Of a stretch of 64,000 bases of DNA, positions 1 through 8,379 are shown one piece after another. The position numbers and the translations under genes are program-made. The stretch is from JAAXQD01 sp963790095. GTDB taxonomy: Bacteria; Desulfobacterota; Desulfobacteria; Desulfobacterales; UBA11574. The notes below the pieces were generated by a model. The model saw nothing but the letters and a program-made list of their open reading frames with translations, was not told the DNA's origin and searched no databases. The DNA is taken from NCBI GenBank assembly GCA_963790095.1, contig CAWBNO010000011.1, forward strand, positions 108,808-172,807, written 5' to 3'. Within the stretch, counting starts at the first letter, position 1. Each line of letters begins with the position of its first letter.

Positions 1-844
1 TAACAAAGTATAGTAGAAGGAAAAAGTCTGCCAAATTTGATTGCAGTACATACTCTACGTAAAAAAGAATCAACGTGGCCGGTAAATTATTCCCAATGGC
101 ACTGATGGTGTATGCAATGAGGAGAATGACAAACGGTCGGTTCCGACCCATCTGCCGTATTCCCTTAATGAGCCCTACGGGACGGTTAACACTTTGGGGA
201 GGTAACTCTTTAATTGATAACACACACCACCATGAAAAACCGATGACGAAGGGCGCATAAATTATGGCAATCCAGAAAAATTTGGCCCGTTCTCCCTGAG
301 CGGTATTTGAGAGATTAAACAGCCATTCCACAAGAGCAGGCGAACTTGCAGCAGCAAGTGTTCCGGCAATCAAAAAACCGTCCCGCACGCCAAATAAAGA
401 AATCCGTTCGTTATAATCAAAGGTAATTTCAGGACCCAAAGATTCATAAGGCACACTGACCAACGTCCAGAAAAAAAACAAAGCAAAAATGCAACCACCG
501 AACCACAGGGCAGAAAAATATGCAGACGCTTCTGGCGGGTTAAATAAAAGGTACATTGACAGTGCAACAAAGAACGATCCACCTGCGATAAACGGCCGTC
601 TTCTACCGAACGGGGTCTTGGTTCGATCGGAAATGAAGCCTATGGCGGGATCTGTTATGGCATCGAAAATTCGGACACTTAGTAGAATATAGCCCATCAC
701 CATAACGTTGATCCCGATAACATCCGTATAAAATTTTGGTATGTAAACATAAATAGGTATGCCGACTACTGCTAACGCATAAGCCGGTGCAGCATAGGCA
801 ATCTTTTTATGAAACGGAATAGATTTTCGGGCTACAGCTTTCAT
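1..844 (-). CDS. GPH-family sugar:cation symporter, N-terminal part (runs off the left edge)
   Basis: Reading the minus strand from the ATG at 844 gives about 281 residues with no stop before the window edge. The protein starts MKAVARKSIPFHKKIAYAAP and is strongly hydrophobic, with several membrane helices. It carries DAITDPAIGFISDRTKTPFG, the loop 2-3 signature of the glycoside-pentoside-hexuronide branch of the major facilitator superfamily (MelB-like, MFS_2). These are inner-membrane cation-coupled sugar transporters, though many bacterial members have unknown substrates. The start codon overlaps the stop of the upstream chalcone-isomerase-like gene (ATGA), so the two are probably translationally coupled. 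That pairing hints at a lipid or envelope role rather than sugar uptake, but this is inference. The C-terminal half lies outside the window. Confidence 0.85.
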   Translation of the reverse strand, partial: MKAVARKSIPFHKKIAYAAPAYALAVVGIPIYVYIPKFYTDVIGINVMVMGYILLSVRIFDAITDPAIGFISDRTKTPFGRRRPFIAGGSFFVALSMYLLFNPPEASAYFSALWFGGCIFALFFFWTLVSVPYESLGPEITFDYNERISLFGVRDGFLIAGTLAAASSPALVEWLFNLSNTAQGERAKFFWIAIIYAPFVIGFSWWCVLSIKELPPQSVNRPVGLIKGIRQMGRNRPFVILLIAYTISAIGNNLPATLILFYVEYVLQSNLADFFLLLYFV

Positions 845-1413
845 TTTAACCCCAACAATTGCTTTTTAAACGGTTCGTTCATGGGGAATTCCCCCAACCA
901 CATCGAAAAGAGCGCGGACGCAAAATCAGCACCCTTGATAATGCCCTTGGTTTTTCCGTTTAATGCCAGCTCTGTACCTCTTCCCGGGATATAGGTTAAT
1001 GAATATCGATCTCCAGGTTGAATATCTTCGTATAGTGAGTTGTGATAATCGATTTGTGGTCGGATTCTTTTCAGAGTTAGTGCATCTGTGTTTTTTTCGA
1101 TCACTTTGTTTGTGGTAACCCCAAAATCTTCCCCCTTTAGAGCATGGAAATATTCAACCTCCAAGCGTTTGGGTTTGTCAGAAAGAACATTCTCTATGAC
1201 ACTCCCTTCTTCTAGGTAAAGAGCACCGACATAGGCTTTGATCACTCCGAGATATCGAAGCAGTCCCGCGCCCTGTATCTTCAAACGAATCCCTTCTGTT
1301 TCGTACCTGTTTTCAAAACGAATCCCTTCGATCTCCGCTCCATTAACATTGGGTGTTACACCTATTAATGTTATCATTACAATAATTGCGGTAAGATAGG
1401 ATATATTTTTCAT
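841..1413 (-). CDS. Chalcone isomerase-like periplasmic protein
   Basis: About 190 residues with an N-terminal signal peptide ending near VNGA, followed by a chalcone-isomerase-like domain (YLGVIKAYVGALYLEEG in the middle, GIIKGADFASALFSMWLG near the end). Bacterial members are exported and do not make flavonoids; fatty-acid or lipid binding has been proposed for the fold. I chose the ATG at 1413 rather than the TTG at 1428, because a GAGGAA ribosome site lies 8 bases before it, inside the longer version. The gene overlaps the GPH transporter gene downstream and diverges from the DUF2177/DUF1499 pair. True function is unknown. Confidence 0.8.
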   Translation of the reverse strand: MKNISYLTAIIVMITLIGVTPNVNGAEIEGIRFENRYETEGIRLKIQGAGLLRYLGVIKAYVGALYLEEGSVIENVLSDKPKRLEVEYFHALKGEDFGVTTNKVIEKNTDALTLKRIRPQIDYHNSLYEDIQPGDRYSLTYIPGRGTELALNGKTKGIIKGADFASALFSMWLGEFPMNEPFKKQLLGLK

Positions 1414-1428
1414 GAGTCCGTTCCTCAA

Positions 1429-1735
1429 TGGGTTTTTTACCTTTGATAATTAATTAGTTCCTAAGACTTAAAAAATTCTTAACATAAAGTTATTCACGTT
1501 TAAGGAATATTCAATGGGGAAAAAGTAGGGGCATGGTAATAGGTAATACCTATCATTTTCTTAACTTAAAGCACTTAATCAATACACATTGATTATAAAC
1601 ATAAAAATGCTTATAGTATTTTATAGATAATCATTGAGAGTGTGCCCATACACAGAAGTTTCTGAATTGTTAAAAAACTTGAAGTTGTAGTAAGACAAAT
1701 GAGTTCCGCTCCGGGCAAGCCATAAGGGTGATAAA
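1429..1735. promoter_or_regulatory. Divergent intergenic region with a 15-bp palindrome
   Basis: This 307-bp AT-rich spacer separates the chalcone-isomerase-like gene (minus) from DUF2177 (plus), so it should hold both promoters. At 1539-1553 there is a perfect palindrome, ATAGGTAATACCTAT. Its right half TAATACCTAT recurs exactly at 3690-3699, between the PAS-LuxR gene and the patatin gene. No confident -35/-10 pair was assigned. An AAGGGTGAT ribosome site precedes the DUF2177 start. Confidence 0.45.
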
Positions 1736-2143
1736 ATGAATATTATCTTTTATTTAAAACTTTATGCATTTACTGTACCGATATTTTTTGCCATTGACAT
1801 TCTCTGGCTCGGATTTTTTGCAAAAAAGTTTTATCGAAACAATCTTGGTTTTATACTGAGTCCGGATGTGAACTGGTCGGCGGCAATCAGCTTTTATCTG
1901 CTTTATATAGTAGGTATTCTTATTTTTGCTGTTGTGCCGGCACTTGAAAAAGAATCATTGGGCAAGGCGATTTTGTGGGGTTGTTTGTACGGGTTTTTCA
2001 CTTACGCAACATACGATTTGACAAATATGGCCACCATAAAAAATTGGCCGCTAAAGGTTGTTATGGTTGATATTTTGTGGGGTGTTTTTCTTTGTTCAAC
2101 GGTCGCTTCGATTAGTTTTTTGATTGCGAAATGGCTCTCCTAA
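1736..2143 (+). CDS. DUF2177 family membrane protein
   Basis: 135 residues, almost entirely four hydrophobic helices. It has the family features AIDILWLGFFAKKFY near the N-terminus and YGFFTYATYDLTNMATIKNW in the third helix region, matching DUF2177. The family is an inner-membrane protein of unknown function. In many Proteobacteria it sits in stress or lipid clusters with DUF1499, cyclopropane-fatty-acid synthase or similar genes. Here it is followed 17 bases later by a DUF1499 lipoprotein, so the two are almost certainly one transcript. The start has a good ribosome site (AAGGGTGAT) at 1726-1734. Confidence 0.85.
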   Translation: MNIIFYLKLYAFTVPIFFAIDILWLGFFAKKFYRNNLGFILSPDVNWSAAISFYLLYIVGILIFAVVPALEKESLGKAILWGCLYGFFTYATYDLTNMATIKNWPLKVVMVDILWGVFLCSTVASISFLIAKWLS

Positions 2144-2160
2144 AAGGTGATGATAAAAAA

Positions 2161-2622
2161 ATGAAAAAAATACTCAAAGTTTCCATTGGGCCTTTGATGC
2201 TTATTACGATCTTATACGGATGTTCCGGGAACCCTACGGAACATAACAATAGCGGATCATCAGGGTTCTTGGATTGTCCGGATGCGCCCAATTGTGTGTC
2301 GTCATTAGCAAAAAATTCAAAACGTCGAGTTGAACCCTTTAGACTAAAAAAGGATTCTAATGCAATCTGGGATATTGTTCAAAAAACAGTAGGCTCACTG
2401 CCCCGGACAAAAATAGTTTCAATCGATAACACCGATATTCATGCAGAGTGCAGGAGCATGATTTTTGGATTTGTTGATGACCTCACGCTCCATTTAACAT
2501 CTTCTAAGGAGATTATTCACATTCGCTCGGCTTCCAGGACCGGTTATTCAGATCTCGGTGTTAATCGTCGTCGTGTTGAAGACCTCAGAAAAAAATTCCA
2601 GCATAAAGACATCATCGAATAA
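2161..2622 (+). CDS. DUF1499 family lipoprotein
   Basis: 153 residues. The N-terminus is a lipoprotein signal with lipobox LYGC. The DUF1499 domain follows: LDCPDAPNCVSS, then the central AECRSMIFGFVDDLTLHL and the C-terminal SASRTGYSDLGVNRRRVEDL. The ATG at 2161 is preferred over 2131, because AGGTGATG lies just upstream and the signal peptide then begins MKKILK. It follows the DUF2177 gene by 17 bases. The biochemical function is unknown; genomic association of the two families is common. A lipid or envelope stress role is inference. Confidence 0.85.
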   Translation: MKKILKVSIGPLMLITILYGCSGNPTEHNNSGSSGFLDCPDAPNCVSSLAKNSKRRVEPFRLKKDSNAIWDIVQKTVGSLPRTKIVSIDNTDIHAECRSMIFGFVDDLTLHLTSSKEIIHIRSASRTGYSDLGVNRRRVEDLRKKFQHKDIIE

Positions 2623-2761
2623 CCCGGTGACAATTTCGCATACGGTTTCCGGTATCCCGTACTTCATGTTCCACTTTACAATGACCTATAGATTAGACTA
2701 CGATATAAAGCATATTTGAAAAGACGGCCTATTTTGATGTCTCGAATCAGGGGGTACCCCC

Positions 2762-3664
2762 ATGAAAAACCAGCCCCAAGATGCAACGCCCCATATTGAA
2801 TCCCTTAATTTTTCCCAAGAACTGGCCAGAGCGGTCATTGATTCCCTCTCGGCACACATCGCCATTCTGGACAAAGAGGGTGTGATCCTGGAAACCAATC
2901 GCGCATGGAATACCTATTCGGTTAAAAACGGTATGCCCGAAGACTTTGACTATAAAGGAATGAATTACCTGGCGGTTTGCAATGCCGCCACCGGAGCGGA
3001 TGCGTCAGATGCCCATACCATTGCAGAAGCAATTCGAAAGGTTATAAAAGGCCATATCGATGAGTTTCTATTTGATTATCCCTGCCATTCTCAGGACAGC
3101 CGGCACTGGTACTACATGCGGGCCATCCGAATGTCTGATGCGAAACCCGTCCGGGTGATCATCAGTCATGAAGATATAACGGCGTTGAAACTGGTTGAAG
3201 AAGCGTTAAGAGAAAGCCGTGAAGAACTCAAAGAACAGAAACAAAGCCTTGAGGAAGCCAATATTGCGCTGAAAGTACTGATCAAACAACGGGAAAACGA
3301 CAAGCTGGAGCTGGAAAAAAAGGTGTTGACCAATGTCAAGGAGTTGGTTTTGCCGTATGTTGAAAAGTTAAAGGAAGTTCCATTAAAACCCAGGAATAAG
3401 ACACTCGTTGAAATCATTGAAAATCATCTGAAAGATATTATTTCCCCCCTCCTTCAAAAATTTTCAAATGTCCAAATTATTCTGACCCCCCAGGAAATAA
3501 AGGTGGTCGCCTTGATCAAAGACGGAAAGAGCAGCAAGGAAATTGCTGACATCCTGAACATATCCGAAACCACCGTCAATTTTCACCGGAAAAATCTGCG
3601 CAAAAAGCTCGGTCTGAAAAACAGGCCGATGAATTTGAGATCCTATTTAATCTCAATGTCATAG
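2762..3664 (+). CDS. PAS domain LuxR-family transcriptional regulator
   Basis: 300 residues in three parts. A PAS sensory domain spans about 20-140 (SAHIAILDKEGVILETNRAW at its start). A coiled coil of about 145-200 follows, rich in Glu, Lys and Gln. A LuxR/GerE helix-turn-helix covers about 235-295 (LTPQEIKVVALIKDGKSSKE, then IADILNISETTVNFHRKNLR). This PAS-coil-LuxR layout is common in Desulfobacterota, where ligand and targets are usually unknown. No receiver domain is seen. It lies between the DUF2177/DUF1499 pair and the patatin gene, and both flanks carry the 10-mer TAATACCTAT, a possible operator half-site. Confidence 0.88.
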   Translation: MKNQPQDATPHIESLNFSQELARAVIDSLSAHIAILDKEGVILETNRAWNTYSVKNGMPEDFDYKGMNYLAVCNAATGADASDAHTIAEAIRKVIKGHIDEFLFDYPCHSQDSRHWYYMRAIRMSDAKPVRVIISHEDITALKLVEEALRESREELKEQKQSLEEANIALKVLIKQRENDKLELEKKVLTNVKELVLPYVEKLKEVPLKPRNKTLVEIIENHLKDIISPLLQKFSNVQIILTPQEIKVVALIKDGKSSKEIADILNISETTVNFHRKNLRKKLGLKNRPMNLRSYLISMS

Positions 3665-3689
3665 CCCGAACAAAAGGGCCATTGGGGTG

Positions 3690-3699
3690 TAATACCTAT
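3690..3699 (+). promoter_or_regulatory. TAATACCTAT candidate operator half-site
   Basis: Identical to the right half of the palindrome at 1539-1553. It lies 25 bases after the regulator's stop codon and before the patatin gene. An assignment to the PAS-LuxR protein is a guess from position only. Confidence 0.25.
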
Positions 3700-3707
3700 A
3701 AAGGACG

Positions 3708-3920
3708 TTCACTCGATGTCGAAACCTCTTATAAGCCATTTCAAAACCTTCCGGTGAGTGTTTTTTGAGTCTTTTGTTGAAAAGCGCTTAGCGATGCGGC
3801 GCGTAAAATTTGTAGCTGTTTGAGGGCGTTAGCCCGAGTTCTACAAATTTAGCACAGCGAGCTTAGCGCTTTACAAAAGGCTCAAGCCAACGAATGGAAG
3901 GTTTTGAAACAGCTTATAGT
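3708..3920. repeat. Long palindromic element, family D (copy 1)
   Basis: Outer arms at 3728-3752 and 3896-3919 pair imperfectly (TTTCAAAACCTTCC against GGAAGGTTTTGAAA). The centre has GTTTGAGGGCGTTAGCCCGA, which recurs at 26044-26063 and 54669-54688. The element fills the gap between the regulator and the patatin gene, and its transcript would fold into a hairpin just before the patatin start. Confidence 0.75.
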
Positions 3921-3943
3921 AACTCTTGGATCGAAAATTAGTT

Positions 3944-5005
3944 ATGTTTGAAAACATTTCAGTACGTGCCGGTAGTAAAGCAATAAAGATACTCCGGGAC
4001 GAAGGATTAGATCTATCACGGGTAAAGGTTATCGCAGGCGCTTCCGGTGCCGCCAAATTTCTTGTTTTAACCGGAATCGACAGGGTATTGCTGTCTTCCT
4101 TCAAACACAGGACAGACCCCCTTTATCTTATTGGCACTTCAATTGGAGCCTTTCGCATGGCTGCCTACTGCCAGAGAAACCCGGTCAATGCCCTTGATAA
4201 GCTCGAAAGAGAATATATTTTACAGCACTATGATTCAAGACCCACGCGAAAAGAAATTACAGAAGAGTCCTGGAAAATTATTCATGCCTACATAGAGGAT
4301 GATGAAATAGAATTCATTATCAACCATCCTTTCATGAAAATTTGTTTTCTATCCAATAAATGCAAAGGACTTATTAAAAGTGAAAACCCATGGGTCCAAG
4401 GGCTCGGTATTGCACTTGCTTCAGGAGTAAACCGGTTGAGCAGGAACAGGCTTGGGTATTTCTTTGAAAGAGCACTGTTCTGTGCCCCAAAGGAAAGACC
4501 GCCCTTTGCCGCCATGAATCAATTTCCTTTGAGTATTTATCGTCTTACCCATTCGAATTTCAAGACCGCATTGTTGTCTTCCGGGTCGATTCCAATGGCA
4601 ATGGAGGGAATTTCAAATATCGACGGCGTGTCGGGTGTTTTTCGCGATGGCGGCATACTTGATTACCATCTGGACATACCGTTTTTGCCCAATGGAAATG
4701 GTCTTGTCCTATATCCCCATTTTTATGAGCACATCACACCCGGATGGTTCGACAAGTCCTTAAATCGCAAGCCGGATAAAAAAAATATGGAAAGTGTTGT
4801 GCTCGTTGCACCCTCAAATAGGTTCGTTGATAATCTTCCCTTTGGCAAAATCCCCGATAGAAAAGATTTTAAGACGTTCTTTGGGAAAGATAAAGAACGG
4901 ATGGAATACTGGAAAAAGGTCGTTGAAGAAAACAAAAAATTGGGGGACGAATTCTTCGAAGCCATCGAATCCGGAAGAATAAAGGAAATCGCAAAACCGA
5001 TATAA
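3944..5005 (+). CDS. Patatin-like phospholipase family protein
   Basis: About 353 residues. The N-terminal GASGAAKF and the nucleophile elbow GTSIG (residues about 65-69, Ser the expected nucleophile) followed by AFRMAAYCQR fit the patatin fold. RDGGILDYHLDIPF near residue 235 supplies the DGG catalytic Asp. Members hydrolyse acyl esters of lipids; this subfamily is uncharacterised. No signal peptide is seen, so it is probably cytosolic. The ATG at 3944 is preferred to the TTG at 3926, because relatives usually begin just before a core like VRAGSKAIKILRDEGL. A long palindromic repeat abuts the start. Confidence 0.82.
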   Translation: MFENISVRAGSKAIKILRDEGLDLSRVKVIAGASGAAKFLVLTGIDRVLLSSFKHRTDPLYLIGTSIGAFRMAAYCQRNPVNALDKLEREYILQHYDSRPTRKEITEESWKIIHAYIEDDEIEFIINHPFMKICFLSNKCKGLIKSENPWVQGLGIALASGVNRLSRNRLGYFFERALFCAPKERPPFAAMNQFPLSIYRLTHSNFKTALLSSGSIPMAMEGISNIDGVSGVFRDGGILDYHLDIPFLPNGNGLVLYPHFYEHITPGWFDKSLNRKPDKKNMESVVLVAPSNRFVDNLPFGKIPDRKDFKTFFGKDKERMEYWKKVVEENKKLGDEFFEAIESGRIKEIAKPI

Positions 5006-5172
5006 GACGGCGTGGTGAAATCTAAGTGTGAGGGGACTTCTGGGGCCAAGGTCTTCCAGTTCGGCCTTTAGTCCCATGGGTATAATGCTTGACAACCACA
5101 CCTAAGATTTGTACAGCATTAATACAAGCCCGTTGTCATAATCGGCGTTCGGTTTTAATCCAAGGAGGTATT

Positions 5173-5706
5173 GTGAGACGACTCTGGGCGGCATTGCTGG
5201 CAATACCCATGACGCTCTTTCTCGGGTCCTGTTCGGTGATTTCTCAACAAATCCGAACAGAAGCCACACCGACGATTCAGTTCAAAACCCTTCTTCTGGA
5301 AAAAGATAACTACAGGGGAAAAACCGTGATCCTGGGCGGGTACATCCTGGAAACACAGAATTCGGCGGACAAATCGTTGATTAAAGTCTTGCAAGTCCCC
5401 CTGGGATTCGGAGAAAAACCCAAATCAAAAGACCTTTCAGAGGGAAGATTCATCGTCTCCCAAAAGGGCTTCTTGGACCCGGAAATCTACAAAAAAGACC
5501 GTAAAATTACTGTGGCCGGCGCCATCGTCGGCGCGATGGTGGAGAAAATTGACGACTCCCCCCAGCCCTATCTCAAGATTGAAAGTCGTGAAATATACCT
5601 TTGGCCCGAGGAGGCCTACTATTATCCCCCACCATACTATGATCCATGGTTTTATCCATATCCTTACTACGGGTATCGGCATCGTCATTACCCCTATTAC
5701 TGGTAA
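5173..5706 (+). CDS. Slp-family outer-membrane lipoprotein
   Basis: 177 residues from a GTG start with an AAGGAGG ribosome site 5 bases upstream. The N-terminus MRRLWAALLAIPMTLFLGSC is a lipoprotein signal. The domain matches Slp (starvation-inducible lipoprotein): YRGKTVILGGYILETQN, then FLDPEIYKKDRKITVAGAIV. The tail of about 30 residues is very rich in Tyr, Pro and His (YYYPPPYYDPWFYPYPYYGY), a feature often seen in this family. It is anchored to the outer membrane; its exact role is unknown. The upstream in-frame extension to 5089 has no ribosome site and would bury the signal peptide. Confidence 0.85.
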   Translation: MRRLWAALLAIPMTLFLGSCSVISQQIRTEATPTIQFKTLLLEKDNYRGKTVILGGYILETQNSADKSLIKVLQVPLGFGEKPKSKDLSEGRFIVSQKGFLDPEIYKKDRKITVAGAIVGAMVEKIDDSPQPYLKIESREIYLWPEEAYYYPPPYYDPWFYPYPYYGYRHRHYPYYW

Positions 5707-6284
5707 AAGAAGAACGGTTCGAACCGATGCAAGACTCGCTCAAAAAAAAACAGGCGCTATCCAAAATGCGATAAATTCATAAAATTGTGAAATGAATTAC
5801 ATAAATCCTCGGCAAATATTATCCATAATATTCGATGACACCATTATTACAAGGGAGCTAACCATCTAAATTATCGAGAGAAAATTTTCTTCAGCATTAG
5901 TTTGGCATATTTTATGCAGCTATTAAGGTTAAACGTTGAAACCGGCAGGGGTGCAGACAAGTGCCACCCAGCTTCAACACCCATATAAAAACCATGGAAT
6001 GGCCAAGGGCCTCCAAAGGTTATACTTCAAAAGGGAGTTTGAGGTGGCACTTCACACATGGCTTCTCTGGTGTACGTGCATCTTTTTCTTCGGCCATCTG
6101 CATAAATATGCTAAAATATGATGTGCACCGAGATTAACAACGGCATTTAGGGAAGCCCTCATATAAAACCTTTGGACACATCCGCCATGGGTTGCTGCTG
6201 TATATTCAGATGGCGTTCATCAAAAAAAGGTTTTAATGGGCTTATAGATTTAATACGTTCAGAACCCAAAAAGAGGTATGAGCA
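5707..6284. other. 578-bp gap: no convincing gene; sigma-54 promoter and a stem
   Basis: No open frame here looks like a protein. It contains the sigma-54-type site at 5902-5918. About 40 bases downstream begins a pair of perfect 10-bp complementary arms, AAGTGCCACC (5959-5968) and GGTGGCACTT (6043-6052). The RNA from 5930 on is therefore either a long structured leader of the ATPase gene or a separate small RNA. Confidence 0.5.
5902..5918 (+). promoter_or_regulatory. Sigma-54 (RpoN) -24/-12 promoter
   Basis: TTGGCATATTTTATGCA has the invariant GG and GC separated by exactly ten bases and matches the consensus TTGGCAC-N5-TTGCA at nearly every other key position. It points toward the CpaE-like ATPase gene that starts 367 bases downstream. 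An upstream activator site was not identified. Confidence 0.6.
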
Positions 6285-7352
6285 GTGGCTGATGAAAAGA
6301 AAAACGTCGAAACCAGGAAAACTTTCAAACACGGAACGATCATTAATGTCATCAGCAGCAAAGGGGGCGTCGGAACAACCACCATCGCTGTAAATTTGGC
6401 CGTGAGCCTGGCTCTAGAGAAAAACAGTCCATCGGTTGCATTGATTGACATGAATCTGTTGTTTGGGGATATTCCACTATTTTTGGAGATCGAGCCAAAA
6501 TATAACTGGAGCGAGATCACCAAGAACATTTCCCGTCTGGATGATAATTTTTTGAGAAATATTCTGTCCGTCGATGCTTCGGGAGTTTCCGTTCTTCCAT
6601 CTCCGAGTTACGTGAACGATCCGGACGAGAAAACCCCTGAAATTATGGCACATTTACTCATGCTCATGCAACGGGTGTTTGATTTTATAATCATTGACGG
6701 TGGGCAACCCTTGGATGACATCTCTTTAAAGATCTTAGAATTATCTGACATCGCGCTGCTGGTAACCGTTTTAACCCCTCCCTGTATTTTAAACACCCAA
6801 AAGCTTTTAAAGACATTACGCGATTTAGGTTTTCCTCTGGACGAAAACATCAAAATCGTTATCAATCGTTATTTAAAAAAGTCGAACATTTCCTTGCCCG
6901 AGGCAGAAGCTTCATTTGAAAAAGAGATATTTTGGAACATACCCAATGATTATCAAACCACCGTAAATGCCATCAATGAGGGACAGGCACTGGCCCAAAT
7001 TGCTCCGCGCGAAGCCATCACCAAAAACTTCAAAAAGTTTGCCGAAAAATTTCGCGTTGAATCTGAGAAAGCCGACCCGGCGCTTTCTTCATATCGTCGG
7101 ACAATCAAGAAGACACCAAATTTCGGTAAGTATATCTATCAAAAAGATGCATTGAGTATCAACAGACGTCGACGACAAAGCGATGTGACCCAACATGACG
7201 CCGGTTCCAAAGACAGGCGTCGAAAAATGAGAGACGGCATTATTATTGTGGGCCATGATCGCAGACAGAATGACAACCCCGATTATAACGGTCCTGAAAA
7301 GCGCAGTGGGGTTGACCGAAGAAGCGGAAAGGAAAGAAGGGAAAAAGAATAA
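6285..7352 (+). CDS. CpaE/TadZ-like MinD-superfamily ATPase with an Arg-rich tail
   Basis: 355 residues from a GTG start with AGAGG upstream. The deviant Walker A is KGGVGTTT at residues 26-33: the signature lysine K26 is kept, but the P-loop lysine is Thr31. This variant is seen in CpaE-type pilus-localisation ATPases. IDMNLLFGDIPLFL (about 54-67) and IIIDGGQPLDD (Walker B region) fit the same group. The last 100 residues are low-complexity with Arg-Arg clusters (GPEKRSGVDRRSGKERR), probably an unstructured basic tail. No tad or flp pilus genes lie nearby, so it is an orphan. A sigma-54 promoter upstream suggests control by an enhancer-binding protein. Confidence 0.78.
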   Translation: MADEKKNVETRKTFKHGTIINVISSKGGVGTTTIAVNLAVSLALEKNSPSVALIDMNLLFGDIPLFLEIEPKYNWSEITKNISRLDDNFLRNILSVDASGVSVLPSPSYVNDPDEKTPEIMAHLLMLMQRVFDFIIIDGGQPLDDISLKILELSDIALLVTVLTPPCILNTQKLLKTLRDLGFPLDENIKIVINRYLKKSNISLPEAEASFEKEIFWNIPNDYQTTVNAINEGQALAQIAPREAITKNFKKFAEKFRVESEKADPALSSYRRTIKKTPNFGKYIYQKDALSINRRRRQSDVTQHDAGSKDRRRKMRDGIIIVGHDRRQNDNPDYNGPEKRSGVDRRSGKERREKE

Positions 7353-7914
7353 ATTTTTCAGAGTGTTTTTCGGGTTTCAGAAAGAATTGGGCTGGACGGC
7401 GCGAAGAAAAAGGTTAAATGCAAACCATCTGAAAACAGCACCCGGGGTTGGAATTCCCAAACAGAACCATCGGCACCCTATAATGGCCTCAAGTCGTCTT
7501 CGGTTGTCTTCCTGCCATATCCGTATCTTTCTTCTCTTTGAAATTTTTCTTTCATAAAGATCCAAACGAAACCTTTGCAAAATAACCCTTTTTCCCCAAT
7601 TTCTACGCCTACCCCGTGAAATGCATGTCCTGTGAAATGCGCAGCCTAAATGAACATTTTTCAAAAGTCGCGCAAGGGTGTTTTTCAATCGATAAAATTT
7701 TGTTTATTTAGCGAAAAACCGTTTGAACAAAACGCAGAAAATTTCTGTTTCGGTCATTTTTCAAATATAAAACAGATGTTTTCATAAAAGTTAAAAAAAT
7801 ACACAAGAAAGCTTGACTCGCTCAACCAATTGGTATAAGGATTTCTCCCGATAATGAATGCGCAGTGAATTTTATTGCCGTGACCTAATTTTATTGTGAA
7901 AGGAGGCTCTTTAA
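7353..7914. other. 562-bp gap: no gene seen; weak promoter before ferredoxin
   Basis: Frames are short and unlike proteins. TTGACT (7813-7818) and TATAAG (7834-7839) with a 15-bp spacer form a possible promoter for the ferredoxin gene. No repeat family member was recognised here. Confidence 0.35.
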
Positions 7915-8103
7915 ATGGCTTTTATCCCTACTGTAGACGAAGACAAATGCGAAGGTTGTGAGGAATGTGTAGATGTCTGTCCTGTTGAAGTGTTTGAGAT
8001 GGAGAATGATAAATCCGTTCCGGTAAATGCTGACGAATGTCTGGGTTGTGAGAGTTGCATCGAGGTGTGTGAACCCGGTGCAATTACCGTCGAAGAGACA
8101 TAA
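7915..8103 (+). CDS. 2[4Fe-4S] ferredoxin
   Basis: 62 residues with two classical cluster motifs: Cys12, 15, 18, 22 (CEGCEECVDVC) and Cys42, 45, 48, 52 (CLGCESCIEVC). The protein is acidic and cytosolic. It is a low-potential electron carrier of the clostridial/desulfobacterial type, and the por operon in this window makes a natural electron donor. A strong AAGGAGG ribosome site precedes the start, and a long hairpin ends the transcript, so it is probably a single-gene, highly expressed unit. Confidence 0.95.
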   Translation: MAFIPTVDEDKCEGCEECVDVCPVEVFEMENDKSVPVNADECLGCESCIEVCEPGAITVEET

Positions 8104-8118
8104 TACGTCAATCAAATC

Positions 8119-8156
8119 CATGTCCCCTGGTCCTTTTTCAGGGACCGGGGGACATG
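8119..8156 (+). terminator. 15-bp hairpin terminator after ferredoxin
   Basis: The arms at 8119-8133 and 8142-8156 (CATGTCCCCTGGTCC on the left) pair over 15 bp with one G-U and an 8-base loop. No clear T-run follows, so it may act as an mRNA 3' stabiliser as well as a terminator. Confidence 0.65.
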
Positions 8157-8379
8157 TTCCAACCGATAACTGCCCCTATAAATTACGATCTCGCCTTCCC
8201 GCTCCGGACATCCGAACCCGAAATCTTTAACCACCGAACCATCGGATACTGACACCGTTTTTTAAGCACTGGTATTCATAAATGCGGTCACGGTCTTATA
8301 AACTGGTTTATTCATTCTATGTATGAATTAGCGCACAAAAGAATGTAAAACCCGTGTTTCTTACCGGTAACTCATGTCT
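8157..8379. other. Convergent gap without a gene
   Basis: Lies between the ferredoxin terminator and the stop of the M48 peptidase on the other strand. Nothing recognisable was seen. Confidence 0.5.

Noticed and set aside
1..844. A frame break in the transporter near position 65
   Set aside because: Careful recount of the A6 run shows that the frame is continuous to the edge (LILFYVEYVLQSNLADFF).
5936..6121. A 61-residue open frame after the sigma-54 promoter
   Set aside because: It contains the complementary arms, has no ribosome site and shows no protein-like pattern; a leader or small RNA is more likely.
7377..7688. A 103-residue minus-strand open frame before ferredoxin
   Set aside because: Arg- and Cys-rich with no recognisable start or domain; looks like noise.
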